Shown: piece after piece, positions 1 to 8,292 of the stretch | Layout of the letters: each line of letters starts with the position of its first letter | Numbering within the stretch: position 1 is the stretch's first letter | Source of the DNA: CAZHDI01 sp964531285 | Lineage (GTDB): Bacteria > Pseudomonadota > Alphaproteobacteria > JAJFIK01 | Assembly: GCA_964531285.1 (NCBI GenBank) | Contig: CAZHDI010000012.1 | Coordinates: forward strand, 1-56,963 | Direction: 5' to 3' | DNA: 56,963 nt | The notes under the pieces: model-generated | What the model saw: only the letters and a program-made list of their open reading frames with translations | What the model was told of the DNA's origin: nothing | Database searches by the model: none | Position numbers and translations under genes: made by a program

Positions 1-1392
1 CTCTTGGCCCTCATGATCATGCTCAGCCCCTGGCCGCTCGGCAGCAACCGGCCGTGGAGCATGGCGCTGTTGCAGTTGGCCGGGGCGGGGCTGCTGACGG
101 TCACGGTGCTCGGCCTTGTGCTCGGGTCGGACAAGGGACAGGCGCTGCGCCGCATCGGCTTTGCGGCGGCGGGCGGTTTGCTGGTGATCGGGTGGGCGTT
201 TGTGCAAACCCTGCCCAGTCCGGTCGGCGCGCTGGGCCATCCGGTCTGGACGATGGCCGCCGGCGCGCTGCCCAATGCCGGACCGCCGGCCATTGCGGTC
301 AATCCCGAGCAATCGGCGTTCGAAGCCTGGATGTTCATGGTCTATGCCAGCGTGTTTCTGGCGGCCTACTGGATTGCGCAGGACACACGGGACGCCCACC
401 GCCTGCTGACCCTGATCACCGTCACCATTGTCGCTTACGGCCTTTACGGTCTGCTGCGCGGCATGATCGGGTGGGATCATCTGTTCTATCCGCCGGCGCC
501 GGATGTTCGCTTTTCCAATATGCGCACCGGTCCCTTTACCGGACACACCTATTACGCGGCCTATCTGGGCATGGGATTGGTCGGGCTTGCGGTCCTGACG
601 GCCAAGCGCGTGAAGGCAACGGTCTGGCGCGAGACCTGGAATGCCCGTCTGGCCCAAGCCATTGAACTCACCACGAGCAAGCTGGCGCCGTATCTCCTGG
701 CCGGGGTGGTTCTGCTGTCGGCCATTTCGCTTACGGGCTCGCGCGGCGGGTTTTTTGCCATGCTCGCCGGTTTGCTCGTCGTCGGTGCGAGCTATCTGGC
801 CAAGCAGCGCGGCATGCGCCGCTGGCTCATCGCCGGGTCTGCGGTTGTCGGCGGGCTCCTGCTGACGGTCATCAGTGTCGAGATCAGCGGCGCCTATCTG
901 GCCCATCGCATGGACGATATCGAAGCGGCCGCCGTGGGACGCTGGAGCATCTGGCAGGTGGCGGTGCAGATGATCGCGGATGCGCCTCTCCTGGGCGCCG
1001 GCCTTGGCGGATTTGTCGATCTGTTCCCGCTTTACACGGCCGATGCGATCGAACGCTTCCGGATCATCCGGGTCCATAACGAGTATTTGGAATTGATGGT
1101 CAGCCTGGGTGTGCCCATGGCGTGCCTGTGGTTCGCCGTGATGGCGCGGCTCGGGCTGATCTGCCTGGGCGGGGTGCGCCGGCGCAAACACGATTACGAT
1201 TATCCGGTTGCCGGGATCGGCGCCGGTGTGGTGATCGCGACGGCGAGCATCGCGGATTTTCCGCTGGAGGTGCCGGCGGTGGCGATCACCTTCGCGGCCC
1301 TGCTGGGCATCGGCTGCGCGACCGCCGCGCGCCCGAGCGGGAGCGGCGGTACATTGATGCGCAAGCGGGTGATGACGCAAACCGTGGCGTGA
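1..1392 (+). CDS. O-antigen ligase/polymerase-type membrane protein (Wzy_C family), 5' end missing
   Basis: The reading frame is open from the first base of the window, so the gene probably starts upstream; 464 codons are visible. It is a polytopic inner-membrane protein with about ten hydrophobic segments. A signature LTGSRGGFF lies near residue 245 and the loop motif HNEYLELMVSLG follows a large periplasmic segment; both are typical of the Wzy_C/WaaL family, which links or polymerises undecaprenyl-bound glycans at the periplasmic face. The N-terminal PLGSNRPW resembles exopolysaccharide polymerases. It converges on fcl and gmd, which make GDP-L-fucose, so the window opens in a surface-polysaccharide cluster. 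Whether it is a ligase or a polymerase cannot be decided from sequence. Confidence 0.8.
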   Translation, partial: LLALMIMLSPWPLGSNRPWSMALLQLAGAGLLTVTVLGLVLGSDKGQALRRIGFAAAGGLLVIGWAFVQTLPSPVGALGHPVWTMAAGALPNAGPPAIAVNPEQSAFEAWMFMVYASVFLAAYWIAQDTRDAHRLLTLITVTIVAYGLYGLLRGMIGWDHLFYPPAPDVRFSNMRTGPFTGHTYYAAYLGMGLVGLAVLTAKRVKATVWRETWNARLAQAIELTTSKLAPYLLAGVVLLSAISLTGSRGGFFAMLAGLLVVGASYLAKQRGMRRWLIAGSAVVGGLLLTVISVEISGAYLAHRMDDIEAAAVGRWSIWQVAVQMIADAPLLGAGLGGFVDLFPLYTADAIERFRIIRVHNEYLELMVSLGVPMACLWFAVMARLGLICLGGVRRRKHDYDYPVAGIGAGVVIATASIADFPLEVPAVAITFAALLGIGCATAARPSGSGGTLMRKRVMTQTVA

Positions 1393-1398
1393 GACCGC

Positions 1399-1433
1399 CA
1401 CCGGCGCATGGTCGGCGCATGGTCCAGCCGGTG
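1399..1433. terminator. Weak hairpin between convergent genes
   Basis: CACCGGC (1399-1405) pairs with GCCGGTG (1427-1433) across a 21-base loop holding two tandem GGCGCATGGTC copies. It lies in the 62-base gap between the convergent stops of the polymerase and fcl. There is no T-tract, so a terminator role is only suggested by position. Confidence 0.2.
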
Positions 1434-1454
1434 ACGGAGCAGCGAGGACGCCAG

Positions 1455-2414
1455 TCAGAGCCGGGCGGCGGACTGCTGCGCCTGGAACCAGGCATAGGTA
1501 TCGGCCAGGCCGTCCTTGAGGCTGATCTTGGCTTTCCAGCCCAAGCCGTGAAGCGTGCTCGAATCCATCAGCTTGCGCGGCGTCCCGTCCGGCTTCGAGG
1601 TGTCGTGCACGAATTGTCCGCGATAGCCAACCACATCACCGATCAGATGCGCCAGATCGCCGATCGAGACATCTTCGCCAACACCGACATTCACATGCGG
1701 CTCATCCGAATAGGTCTTCAGCAGGAACACCAGCGCATCGGCGAGGTCGTCGACATGCATGAATTCCCGCAGCGGCTTGCCCGTGCCCCACAGGACCACT
1801 TCATCCGTACCCGACAGTTTGGCCTCATGCATCTTACGCATGAGCGCCGGGACCACATGGGAGGCTTCCAGATTGAAGTTGTCGCCCGGTCCGTAAAGAT
1901 TGGTCGGCATGGCCGAGATGAAATCGCAGCCATACTGGCGGCGATAGGCCTGGGCCAGCATGATCCCGGCGATCTTGGCGATGGCGTACCACTGATTGGT
2001 CGGCTCCAGAGGGCCGGTCAACAGGGCGTCTTCCGGAATCGGCTGAGGCGCCAGTTTCGGATAGATGCAGGATGATCCCAGAAACAGCATCTTGGCCACG
2101 CCGGCCTGCCAGGCGGCATGGGTGATATTGGCCTCGATCATCAGATTGTCGTAGAGAAACTCGGCCGGATAGCTGTCATTGGCCAGAATGCCGCCGACCT
2201 TCGCGGCACACATGACGATCCCATCGGGCTTGGTCTCGGTCAAAAAGGCCGCGACCTGATCGCCATTGCGCAGGTCCACCGTGTCGCGGCCGGCCGTCAG
2301 AACACGGACATCCGGCTCGCGCTCCAAACGGCGCACGACCGCGCTGCCGACCATGCCCCGGTGACCGGGGACCCAGACCGTTTTACCGGCAAGATCGAAC
2401 GGCTCAGATGGCAT
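1455..2414 (-). CDS. fcl: GDP-L-fucose synthase (GDP-4-keto-6-deoxymannose 3,5-epimerase/4-reductase)
   Basis: A 319-residue extended short-chain dehydrogenase that epimerises and reduces GDP-4-keto-6-deoxy-D-mannose to GDP-L-fucose with NADPH in the cytosol. Visible features are the nucleotide-binding loop GHRGMVG (17-23), the serine motif GSSCIYP (113-119) and the catalytic Y143-x3-K147. The length is normal for the family. I chose the ATG at 2412-2414, whose product begins MPSEPFDLAG, because the upstream extension of the frame looks non-coding. This start overlaps the end of gmd by 11 bases, indicating one translationally coupled operon gmd-fcl. The product could be L-fucose or a related deoxysugar for the glycan handled by the upstream polymerase. 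Confidence 0.93.
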   Translation of the reverse strand: MPSEPFDLAGKTVWVPGHRGMVGSAVVRRLEREPDVRVLTAGRDTVDLRNGDQVAAFLTETKPDGIVMCAAKVGGILANDSYPAEFLYDNLMIEANITHAAWQAGVAKMLFLGSSCIYPKLAPQPIPEDALLTGPLEPTNQWYAIAKIAGIMLAQAYRRQYGCDFISAMPTNLYGPGDNFNLEASHVVPALMRKMHEAKLSGTDEVVLWGTGKPLREFMHVDDLADALVFLLKTYSDEPHVNVGVGEDVSIGDLAHLIGDVVGYRGQFVHDTSKPDGTPRKLMDSSTLHGLGWKAKISLKDGLADTYAWFQAQQSAARL

Positions 2415-3486
2415 GGCTGGCCCGGACCTGTTCGCGCTCCGCATTGGCGGCATCGGCCCGCAGCAGCGCCCGGTCGCACTCGACCATTTCCTGAACCAGC
2501 TGCTCGAACGAGACCTCATGGGTCCAGCCGAGCACCGTCTTGGCCTTGGTCGGATCGCCCAGCAGGAACTCGACTTCCGCCGGACGGTAATATTTCGGAT
2601 CGACACGGACCAGCACGTCGCCGGTATTGGCATTGCGGCCCAGTTCGTCCTCGCCTTGGCCTTCCCAGGCAATGCTCACGCCCACATGGGTGAAGGCATG
2701 TTCGACGAATTCGCGGACCGAATGCGCCTCGCCGGTAGCCAGCACGAAATCGTCCGGCTTGTCCTGCTGAACGATCAGCCACATGCCGCGCACATAATCG
2801 CGCGCATGGCCCCAGTCGCGCTTGGCATCGAGATTGCCGAGATAGAGGCAGTCCTGCAGGCCGGCCTCGATGGCGGCGACGGCCCGCGAAATCTTCCGTG
2901 TCACGAAGGTCTCGCCCCGGCGCGGGCTCTCGTGATTGAACAGCACCCCATTGGTGGCGTGAATGCCGTACGCCTCGCGGTAATTGACCGTCGCCCAATA
3001 GGCATAGAGCTTGGCGACCGCATAGGGGCTGCGCGGATGGAACGGCGAGGTCTCGCTCTGGGGCGGGGGGGTCGAGCCGAACAATTCAGAAGTCGACGCC
3101 TGGTAGAACCGCGTCTTGTCCTCAAGTTTTTGGATGCGGATCGCCTCCAGAAGCCGCATGGCGCCGAGCCCGTCCGCGTTGCCGGTATATTCCGGCGTCT
3201 CGAAGCTGACCTTCACATGGCTCTGGGCGGCCAGATTGTAGATCTCGTCCGGCTGGATCTGCTGCAACAGCCGGGTGAGGTTCATCGAATCGGTCATATC
3301 GCCGTAATGCATGAAAAACCGCGTCTCGGTTTCCAGCGGATCGGCATAGAGGTGATTGACGCGGCCGGTATTGAACGACGAGGACCGGCGCTTGATGCCG
3401 TGGACTTCGTAGCCTTTTTCCAGCAGGAGTTCGGCCAAATACGCGCCGTCCTGGCCGGTGATGCCAGTAATCAAGGCCTTCTTCAC
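2404..3486 (-). CDS. gmd: GDP-mannose 4,6-dehydratase
   Basis: This 360-residue enzyme converts GDP-D-mannose to GDP-4-dehydro-6-deoxy-D-mannose, the first step to GDP-L-fucose or GDP-rhamnose. It shows the NADP loop TGITGQDG (7-14), the catalytic STSE (131-134) and Y155-x3-K159, all in the expected places for the extended SDR family. Translation starts at GTG (3486-3484) behind a good GAGGAG site eight bases upstream. The gene heads the gmd-fcl operon and is transcribed away from lpd, with a 435-base divergent region between them. Confidence 0.95.
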   Translation of the reverse strand: MKKALITGITGQDGAYLAELLLEKGYEVHGIKRRSSSFNTGRVNHLYADPLETETRFFMHYGDMTDSMNLTRLLQQIQPDEIYNLAAQSHVKVSFETPEYTGNADGLGAMRLLEAIRIQKLEDKTRFYQASTSELFGSTPPPQSETSPFHPRSPYAVAKLYAYWATVNYREAYGIHATNGVLFNHESPRRGETFVTRKISRAVAAIEAGLQDCLYLGNLDAKRDWGHARDYVRGMWLIVQQDKPDDFVLATGEAHSVREFVEHAFTHVGVSIAWEGQGEDELGRNANTGDVLVRVDPKYYRPAEVEFLLGDPTKAKTVLGWTHEVSFEQLVQEMVECDRALLRADAANAEREQVRASHAI

Positions 3487-3921
3487 GTCTTAATCTCCTC
3501 GACGGTGGGAAAGGAGCGTGCTCCGCGCAAACGGCGAGACGCCCTTGTCTGACCAATACTGTGCTCGGGCCCATACTAAAGGATGGCCAATACCGCGCTC
3601 CGGATGGACCGCCGCGCGGGCCCGAAAACGGACCCTGATCGCCGGGCGGCCGGCAGGATGCGGGGCGTGCATCCCTGAGCGCGTTGAGCGGTCGCAGCAT
3701 GGTCCAATCCCCCAGGGAACGCAATGCTCTTCCAAGGGGTCACCTCTGGCGTGTGATGCGGCCCTCACACGGTCCGCGGCGCGCGGTCAAGGTCACGATC
3801 GCGAGTGCCCCCGGCCCTGGTGCAGTTTCCAATTGACGGCCCTGATGACCGCGCTATGGCTCTCCCAAACGCCGGACCGCACGCTCCGCGGCCCCGTATC
3901 AGACCGGATGGAGGATTTCAG
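3487..3921. promoter_or_regulatory. Divergent control region between gmd and lpd
   Basis: This 435-base stretch separates the divergent gmd and lpd genes and must hold both promoters. I see no convincing gene in it. It contains a pair of imperfect direct repeats (3553-3566 and 3587-3600). A GGAGG ribosome site at 3910-3914 precedes lpd. No clear -35/-10 pair stands out. Confidence 0.5.
3553..3600 (+). repeat. Imperfect direct repeat pair upstream of gmd
   Basis: CCAATACTGTGCTC (3553-3566) and CCAATACCGCGCTC (3587-3600) match at 12 of 14 positions, with starts 34 bases apart. Both differences are T/C changes. They sit in the gmd/lpd divergent region and could be regulator half-sites or chance. 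Confidence 0.35.
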
Positions 3922-5319
3922 ATGAGCGGTGAAGCAGACCAGTTCGACACGATCATCATCGGGTCGGGCCCGGGGGGCTATGTCGCCGCGATCCGCTGCG
4001 CACAGCTTGGGCAGAAGACCGCCATCATCGAACGCGAGCATTTGGGGGGCATCTGCCTCAACTGGGGGTGCATCCCGACCAAGGCTCTGCTGCGCACGGC
4101 GGAAGTCTATCACCAGATGACCCATGCCGACGCGTTCGGCTTGAGCGCCACCGGCGTGGATTTCGACCTGCGCAAGGTGGTCGAGCGCTCCCGCGGCATC
4201 GCCAAGCAACTCTCCACCGGCGTGCGCGGCCTGATGCGTAAGAACAAGATCACCGTGATCGAAGGCGAGGGGCGGCTCGCCGGGCCCGGCAAGGTGCAGG
4301 TGGACGAGGAAACCGTCTACGGCGCCAAGACCATCATCCTGGCGACCGGCGCGCGGGCGCGCACACTGCCCGGCCTCGAGCCCGACGGCGAGATGATCTG
4401 GACCTACAAGGAAGCCATGGTTCCCGAAACCATGCCGAAATCCATCCTCGTGGTCGGCTCCGGGGCCATCGGCATCGAATTCGCCAGCTTCTACCGGACC
4501 ATGGGCGTCGAGGTCACGGTGATCGAAGTCATGGACCGGATCCTCCCCGTGGAGGATGAAGAGGTGTCCGCCTTCGCGCGCAAGGCTTTCGAGAAACAGG
4601 GCATGACCATTCACACCGGCGTCAGCCTCAGCCGGTTGTCCCGCGCCGAGAATGGCGTGACCGCGACCGTCAAATCCGGCGACGGTGCCACCACCGAAAT
4701 CACCGCCGAGAAGGTGATCCTCGCCATCGGGATTGTGGGCAATACGGAAAATCTCGGCCTTGAGGCCGCGGGCATCACGGTCGAGAAGGGCCATGTGGTG
4801 ACCAATGAGTGGGGCGAGACGGGCGCGGCTGGGATCTACGCCATCGGCGATCTGACCGGCGCACCGGGGCTGGCGCACAAGGCCATGCATGAGGGGGTCA
4901 TCGTCGCCGAGCGCATCGCCGGTCTCGACGGTGTCCATCCCATCGACAAGAGCACCATTCCGGGCTGCACCTATTGCATGCCCCAGGTGGCCAGTGTCGG
5001 CCTGACCGAGGCCAAAGCGAAGGAAGCCGGCTATGAGATCAAGGTCGGCAAGTTTCCGTTTATCGGCAACGGCAAGGCGATCGCGCTCGGCGAGCCGGAA
5101 GGATTCATCAAAACGGTGTTCGATGCCAAGACCGGTGAGTTGCTGGGCGCCCATATGATCGGTGCGGAAGTGACCGAACTCATCCAGGGCTACGGCATCG
5201 CCCGCACGCTTGAAGGCACCGAAGCCGATCTCATGGCCACGGTCTTTCCGCATCCGACCTTGTCCGAAATGATGCATGAAAGCGTGCTGTCGGCGTTCGG
5301 CCGCACACTGCATATCTGA
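3922..5319 (+). CDS. lpd: Dihydrolipoyl dehydrogenase (E3)
   Basis: This 465-residue flavoprotein reoxidises the dihydrolipoamide of 2-oxoacid dehydrogenase complexes and passes electrons to NAD+. The FAD loop GSGPGG (14-19), the redox-active disulfide C45-LNWG-C50, a second NAD-binding loop (GSGAIGIEFAS) and the C-terminal HPTLSE catalytic segment are all present. The ATG at 3922 follows GGAGG by seven bases. Downstream in the same direction, after one opposite-strand gene, are lipA and a COQ10-like gene, the order often seen after pdhABC in alphaproteobacteria. Here no pdh genes lie upstream, so this E3 may serve a complex encoded elsewhere. Confidence 0.95.
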   Translation: MSGEADQFDTIIIGSGPGGYVAAIRCAQLGQKTAIIEREHLGGICLNWGCIPTKALLRTAEVYHQMTHADAFGLSATGVDFDLRKVVERSRGIAKQLSTGVRGLMRKNKITVIEGEGRLAGPGKVQVDEETVYGAKTIILATGARARTLPGLEPDGEMIWTYKEAMVPETMPKSILVVGSGAIGIEFASFYRTMGVEVTVIEVMDRILPVEDEEVSAFARKAFEKQGMTIHTGVSLSRLSRAENGVTATVKSGDGATTEITAEKVILAIGIVGNTENLGLEAAGITVEKGHVVTNEWGETGAAGIYAIGDLTGAPGLAHKAMHEGVIVAERIAGLDGVHPIDKSTIPGCTYCMPQVASVGLTEAKAKEAGYEIKVGKFPFIGNGKAIALGEPEGFIKTVFDAKTGELLGAHMIGAEVTELIQGYGIARTLEGTEADLMATVFPHPTLSEMMHESVLSAFGRTLHI

Positions 5320-5340
5320 CCAGAGACTTTGGAGAGCCGA

Positions 5341-5835
5341 TTAGCTGCCGGCGCCGGCACGCCAGAAATACTGGTAGGTGTTGAGCGGGCGGGCCGTGTC
5401 CGGGTCGAGGCGGACAATCAGCTTGCGCGTCGAGTCCGCATCGCCGCCGTCATGCTTGGCCGGAGCCAACAGAACCGTGAATTCGTTCCGGCCATGCTGC
5501 TGAACGCCGATCGGGCGGGACCACCGGTTGCCTTCGAAGGCCGTGTAGAGCGGCGCGAATTCCCGCGCGAACCCGAAGCGGACCTCGAACTGTTTTTGCC
5601 CGGAGCCCAGACAGGTCTTTTCGACCATCACATAATTGTAGTTCCGGTCGGCGCTGAAGCCGTTCCGCATGACCTTTTCGGTGCACTGGTCGTCCACGAC
5701 GCCCGTGGCGCCCTGAAGGAGCGCGGCCGGCGCCACAATGCCGATCACCACGAAGACCCAGGCCAGCATCTTGTTGAAGCTGCGGGTCAGCACAAACAAC
5801 CAGGCGAGCAACCCGACCCATACCAGGCTGGCCAT
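5341..5835 (-). CDS. Small membrane protein of unknown function
   Basis: I do not recognise this 164-residue protein. It starts with two hydrophobic segments (residues about 2-18 and 23-46) followed by a soluble part rich in charged and aromatic residues, with a probable disulfide pair (the Cys of DDQCTEK and the Cys of EKTCLG). This suggests an N-terminally anchored protein with a periplasmic domain. I used the ATG at 5835, where the hydrophobic segment begins; a GTG at 5940 would add 35 residues of low-quality sequence. It converges on lpd, 21 bases away, and diverges from lipA. Confidence 0.6.
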   Translation of the reverse strand: MASLVWVGLLAWLFVLTRSFNKMLAWVFVVIGIVAPAALLQGATGVVDDQCTEKVMRNGFSADRNYNYVMVEKTCLGSGQKQFEVRFGFAREFAPLYTAFEGNRWSRPIGVQQHGRNEFTVLLAPAKHDGGDADSTRKLIVRLDPDTARPLNTYQYFWRAGAGS

Positions 5836-6001
5836 GATCACGACATTATCGGCTTGCGGTGCATCAATGCCCACGAAACCCGTACCCCTTACATGCCCGG
5901 CGGGTTCTCTCCCCCAATCGCCGGACGGTGATTGATCCACCCCGCCGGTCTTAATGCTCGTTAATGTAACGGCGAAAATGAGGCGTCAAGATGTGCACTT
6001 C

Positions 6002-6017
6002 GTGACCTCAAGGTCAC
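6002..6017. promoter_or_regulatory. Palindrome in the divergent region before lipA
   Basis: GTGACCT (6002-6008), a CA centre, then AGGTCAC (6011-6017) form a perfect 7-base-arm inverted repeat. It lies 126 bases before the lipA start and about 170 bases from the divergent membrane-protein gene. The compact shape fits a dimeric repressor or MerR-like operator. The adjacent stretch 5952-5972 is unusually AT-rich and holds two TTAATG copies. Confidence 0.45.
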
Positions 6018-6142
6018 GGTCAAGGGGTGTGATGGATAAACATTGACCGAAAATGGCCTGTGAGGCCGCCAATCGGCGGGGGATCTTTCCCCGCGCGCTC
6101 ACACCCTATATCCAGGGATGAACGCCTGTGTGAGGAGTGCCA

Positions 6143-7123
6143 ATGGTTACCATCCTGGATACGGTCAATGGCGAGCGCCCGCCGAAGGATAAGCAAAAGG
6201 ACGAGCGCCACCCGGAAAAGCGCAACCGGCCGGAGACCGAGGTCTTGCGCAAACCGGAGTGGATCCGCGTCAAGGCGCCGGTGTCCGCGGAGTATGCCGA
6301 AACCAAACGGATCGTCCGCGAGCACAACCTCGTCACGGTTTGCGAAGAGGCTGGCTGCCCGAATATCGGCGAATGCTGGGCCAAGCGCCACGCCACGATG
6401 ATGATCATGGGCGAGATCTGCACGCGGGCCTGTGCGTTCTGCAATGTGCGCACGGGTCTGCCCAATCCGCTCGACCCGGATGAGCCGGCCAATGTGGCCG
6501 ACGCGGTGGCCAAGCTCGGTCTGGAGCATGTGGTGATCACCAGTGTCGACCGGGACGATCTCGACGACGGCGGTGCCCGCCATTTTGCCGATGTCATCCT
6601 GGCGATCCGCGCGGCGCGCCCCGAAACCACGATCGAAGTGCTCACACCGGACTTTCTGCGCAAACCCGGCGCGCTCGAAATCGTCGTGGACGCACGTCCG
6701 GACGTGTTCAACCACAATCTGGAAACCGTGCCGCGCCTCTATCTCGATGTCCGCCCGGGCGCGCGCTACTACCATTCGCTGCGCCTTTTGGACCGGGTCA
6801 AGGAGATCGACCCGGCGATGTTCACCAAGTCGGGGCTCATGGTCGGTTTGGGTGAGGAGCGCGCCGAGGTCATGCAGGTCATGGACGATCTGCGCTCGGC
6901 GGATGTGGATTTCCTCACCATCGGCCAGTATCTCCAGCCGACGCGGCGCCACCATGCCATCGACCGGTTTGTCGAGCCGGACGAATTCAAGGCCTATGAA
7001 AGCATCGCCTATGCCAAGGGCTTTTTGATGGTCTCGGCGAGCCCGCTGACCCGCTCCAGCCACCATGCGGGCGAGGATTTCGCGCGCCTCAAAGCCGCCC
7101 GGGAGGCCCGCGACCCGTCATGA
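6143..7123 (+). CDS. lipA: Lipoyl synthase (radical SAM)
   Basis: LipA inserts two sulfur atoms into octanoyl groups on the lipoyl domains of 2-oxoacid dehydrogenases. The auxiliary cluster ligands C67-x4-C72-x5-C78 and the radical-SAM ligands C93-x3-C97-x2-C100 are all visible, and the C-terminal RSSHHAG supplies the conserved serine. The protein has 326 residues, a normal length. The ATG at 6143 lies five bases after GAGGAG, which favours it over the in-frame GTG at 6137. Its stop overlaps the next gene by four bases (ATGA), so lipA and the COQ10-like gene are co-translated. Confidence 0.96.
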   Translation: MVTILDTVNGERPPKDKQKDERHPEKRNRPETEVLRKPEWIRVKAPVSAEYAETKRIVREHNLVTVCEEAGCPNIGECWAKRHATMMIMGEICTRACAFCNVRTGLPNPLDPDEPANVADAVAKLGLEHVVITSVDRDDLDDGGARHFADVILAIRAARPETTIEVLTPDFLRKPGALEIVVDARPDVFNHNLETVPRLYLDVRPGARYYHSLRLLDRVKEIDPAMFTKSGLMVGLGEERAEVMQVMDDLRSADVDFLTIGQYLQPTRRHHAIDRFVEPDEFKAYESIAYAKGFLMVSASPLTRSSHHAGEDFARLKAAREARDPS

Positions 7124-7584
7124 CGGTCCATCAGCAAACCAAACGCCTGCCGCATCCGCCCGAGGCGGTCTTCGACATTGTGGCGGATATTCAGCAGTAT
7201 CCGGAGTTTTTGCCCTGGTGCTCGGCTGTGCGGGTGCGCTCCAGCAATGCGGACGACGAGGGGCGGGAAATCGTCATTGCCGACATGACCGTCCGCTTCA
7301 AGATGTTCCGGGAAACCTTCACCAGCCGCGTGATCCTGGATCGTGCCAGCCGGCGCATCGATATCGATTATCTCGACGGACCGTTCAGTCATCTGGAAAA
7401 CCGCTGGCTGTTCCTTGAGAATGCCGACGGCTCCACAACGGTGGATTTCCATATCGATTTCGAGTTCCGCTCGCGCATGCTGCAGCTGGCGATCAGCGCG
7501 GTGTTCCACGAGGCGGTGCGCCGTATGGTTGCCGCGTTCGATGCCCGCGCCACCGCTCTTCATGGGCGCCAAAGCATCCGCTGA
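7120..7584 (+). CDS. COQ10/RatA-type START-domain protein
   Basis: A 154-residue single-domain SRPBCC (START-like) protein starting with the family pattern LPHPPEAVFDIVADIQQYPEFLPWC. In mitochondria and alphaproteobacteria, COQ10-type members bind ubiquinone and support its delivery to the respiratory chain; in enterobacteria the related RatA has been described as a ribosome-association toxin. The placement directly behind lipA with an ATGA overlap is standard in alphaproteobacteria and favours the quinone-related role. It converges on pncC, 23 bases away. Confidence 0.85.
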   Translation: MTVHQQTKRLPHPPEAVFDIVADIQQYPEFLPWCSAVRVRSSNADDEGREIVIADMTVRFKMFRETFTSRVILDRASRRIDIDYLDGPFSHLENRWLFLENADGSTTVDFHIDFEFRSRMLQLAISAVFHEAVRRMVAAFDARATALHGRQSIR

Positions 7585-7607
7585 TCGGCTGGTTCCCGGT
7601 CCGGACC

Positions 7608-8123
7608 TCAGGAGTGCACTTTTCCGCAAGAGCGCCGGATCAGGGCGCGCAAGAGTCCGATGGCGTCCATCATGGTCGCTTCCCGGATGGCCGACCGTCC
7701 CAGATCGCCGTAGCGCATTTCTTCATGGAGCAGGACGCCGTCCGGCCCGGCCGCCGCGATATGCACCAGCCCGACCGGTTTATCCGCCGTGCCGCCGCCC
7801 GGACCGGCGATCCCGGTCACCGAAACGGCCACATCGGCATGGGCATGGGCCAGCGCCCCGTGGGCCATGGCCCGCGCCACGGGCGCGCTGACCGCCCCAT
7901 GATCCAAGAGCAGATCGGCCGGGACCCCGAGGCATTCGGCCTTGGCGTCGTTGGAATAGGTGACAAAGCCGCGCTCGAACGCGACCGATGAGCCGGGAAT
8001 ATCGGTGAGCAGCCCCGCGATCAGCCCGCCCGTACAGGATTCCGCCGTCGCGATCATCAGACCGCGCACGGCCGCATCTTCGAGAAGATGGGCAGCAGCG
8101 GCTAGCTGGTCGGCTCTGTACAT
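7608..8123 (-). CDS. pncC: CinA C-terminal domain protein, nicotinamide-nucleotide amidase type
   Basis: A 171-residue stand-alone CinA-C domain. TAESCTGG (26-33) carries the catalytic serine, and SVTGIAGPGGGTADKPVG is the conserved glycine-rich segment. Such stand-alone enzymes deamidate NMN to nicotinate mononucleotide in the pyridine-nucleotide cycle. The N-terminal MoCF domain of full CinA is absent, as is usual for PncC. It lies 169 bases downstream of ispDF on the same strand. That spacer has an AT-rich block (about 8208-8247) that could be a separate promoter. Confidence 0.88.
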   Translation of the reverse strand: MYRADQLAAAAHLLEDAAVRGLMIATAESCTGGLIAGLLTDIPGSSVAFERGFVTYSNDAKAECLGVPADLLLDHGAVSAPVARAMAHGALAHAHADVAVSVTGIAGPGGGTADKPVGLVHIAAAGPDGVLLHEEMRYGDLGRSAIREATMMDAIGLLRALIRRSCGKVHS

Positions 8124-8292
8124 GACGGCCTCGCGATGACCTATGGGCGCGCAGGAGAGGGCGACGGTGGCGCGCCTCTCAGCAAAGCCGATTCGCCCGT
8201 CGCCAAACCATATTTTTGGGATTTACAAGCTTAAGGATAAAGGCCGCGGCTTGGCAATGTCTTTGCCACGTCCTTGCCAGCCATGGCCGGGT

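Noticed and set aside
3793..5313. A 506-codon open frame antisense to lpd
   Set aside because: Shadow of lpd, no ribosome site or known domain.
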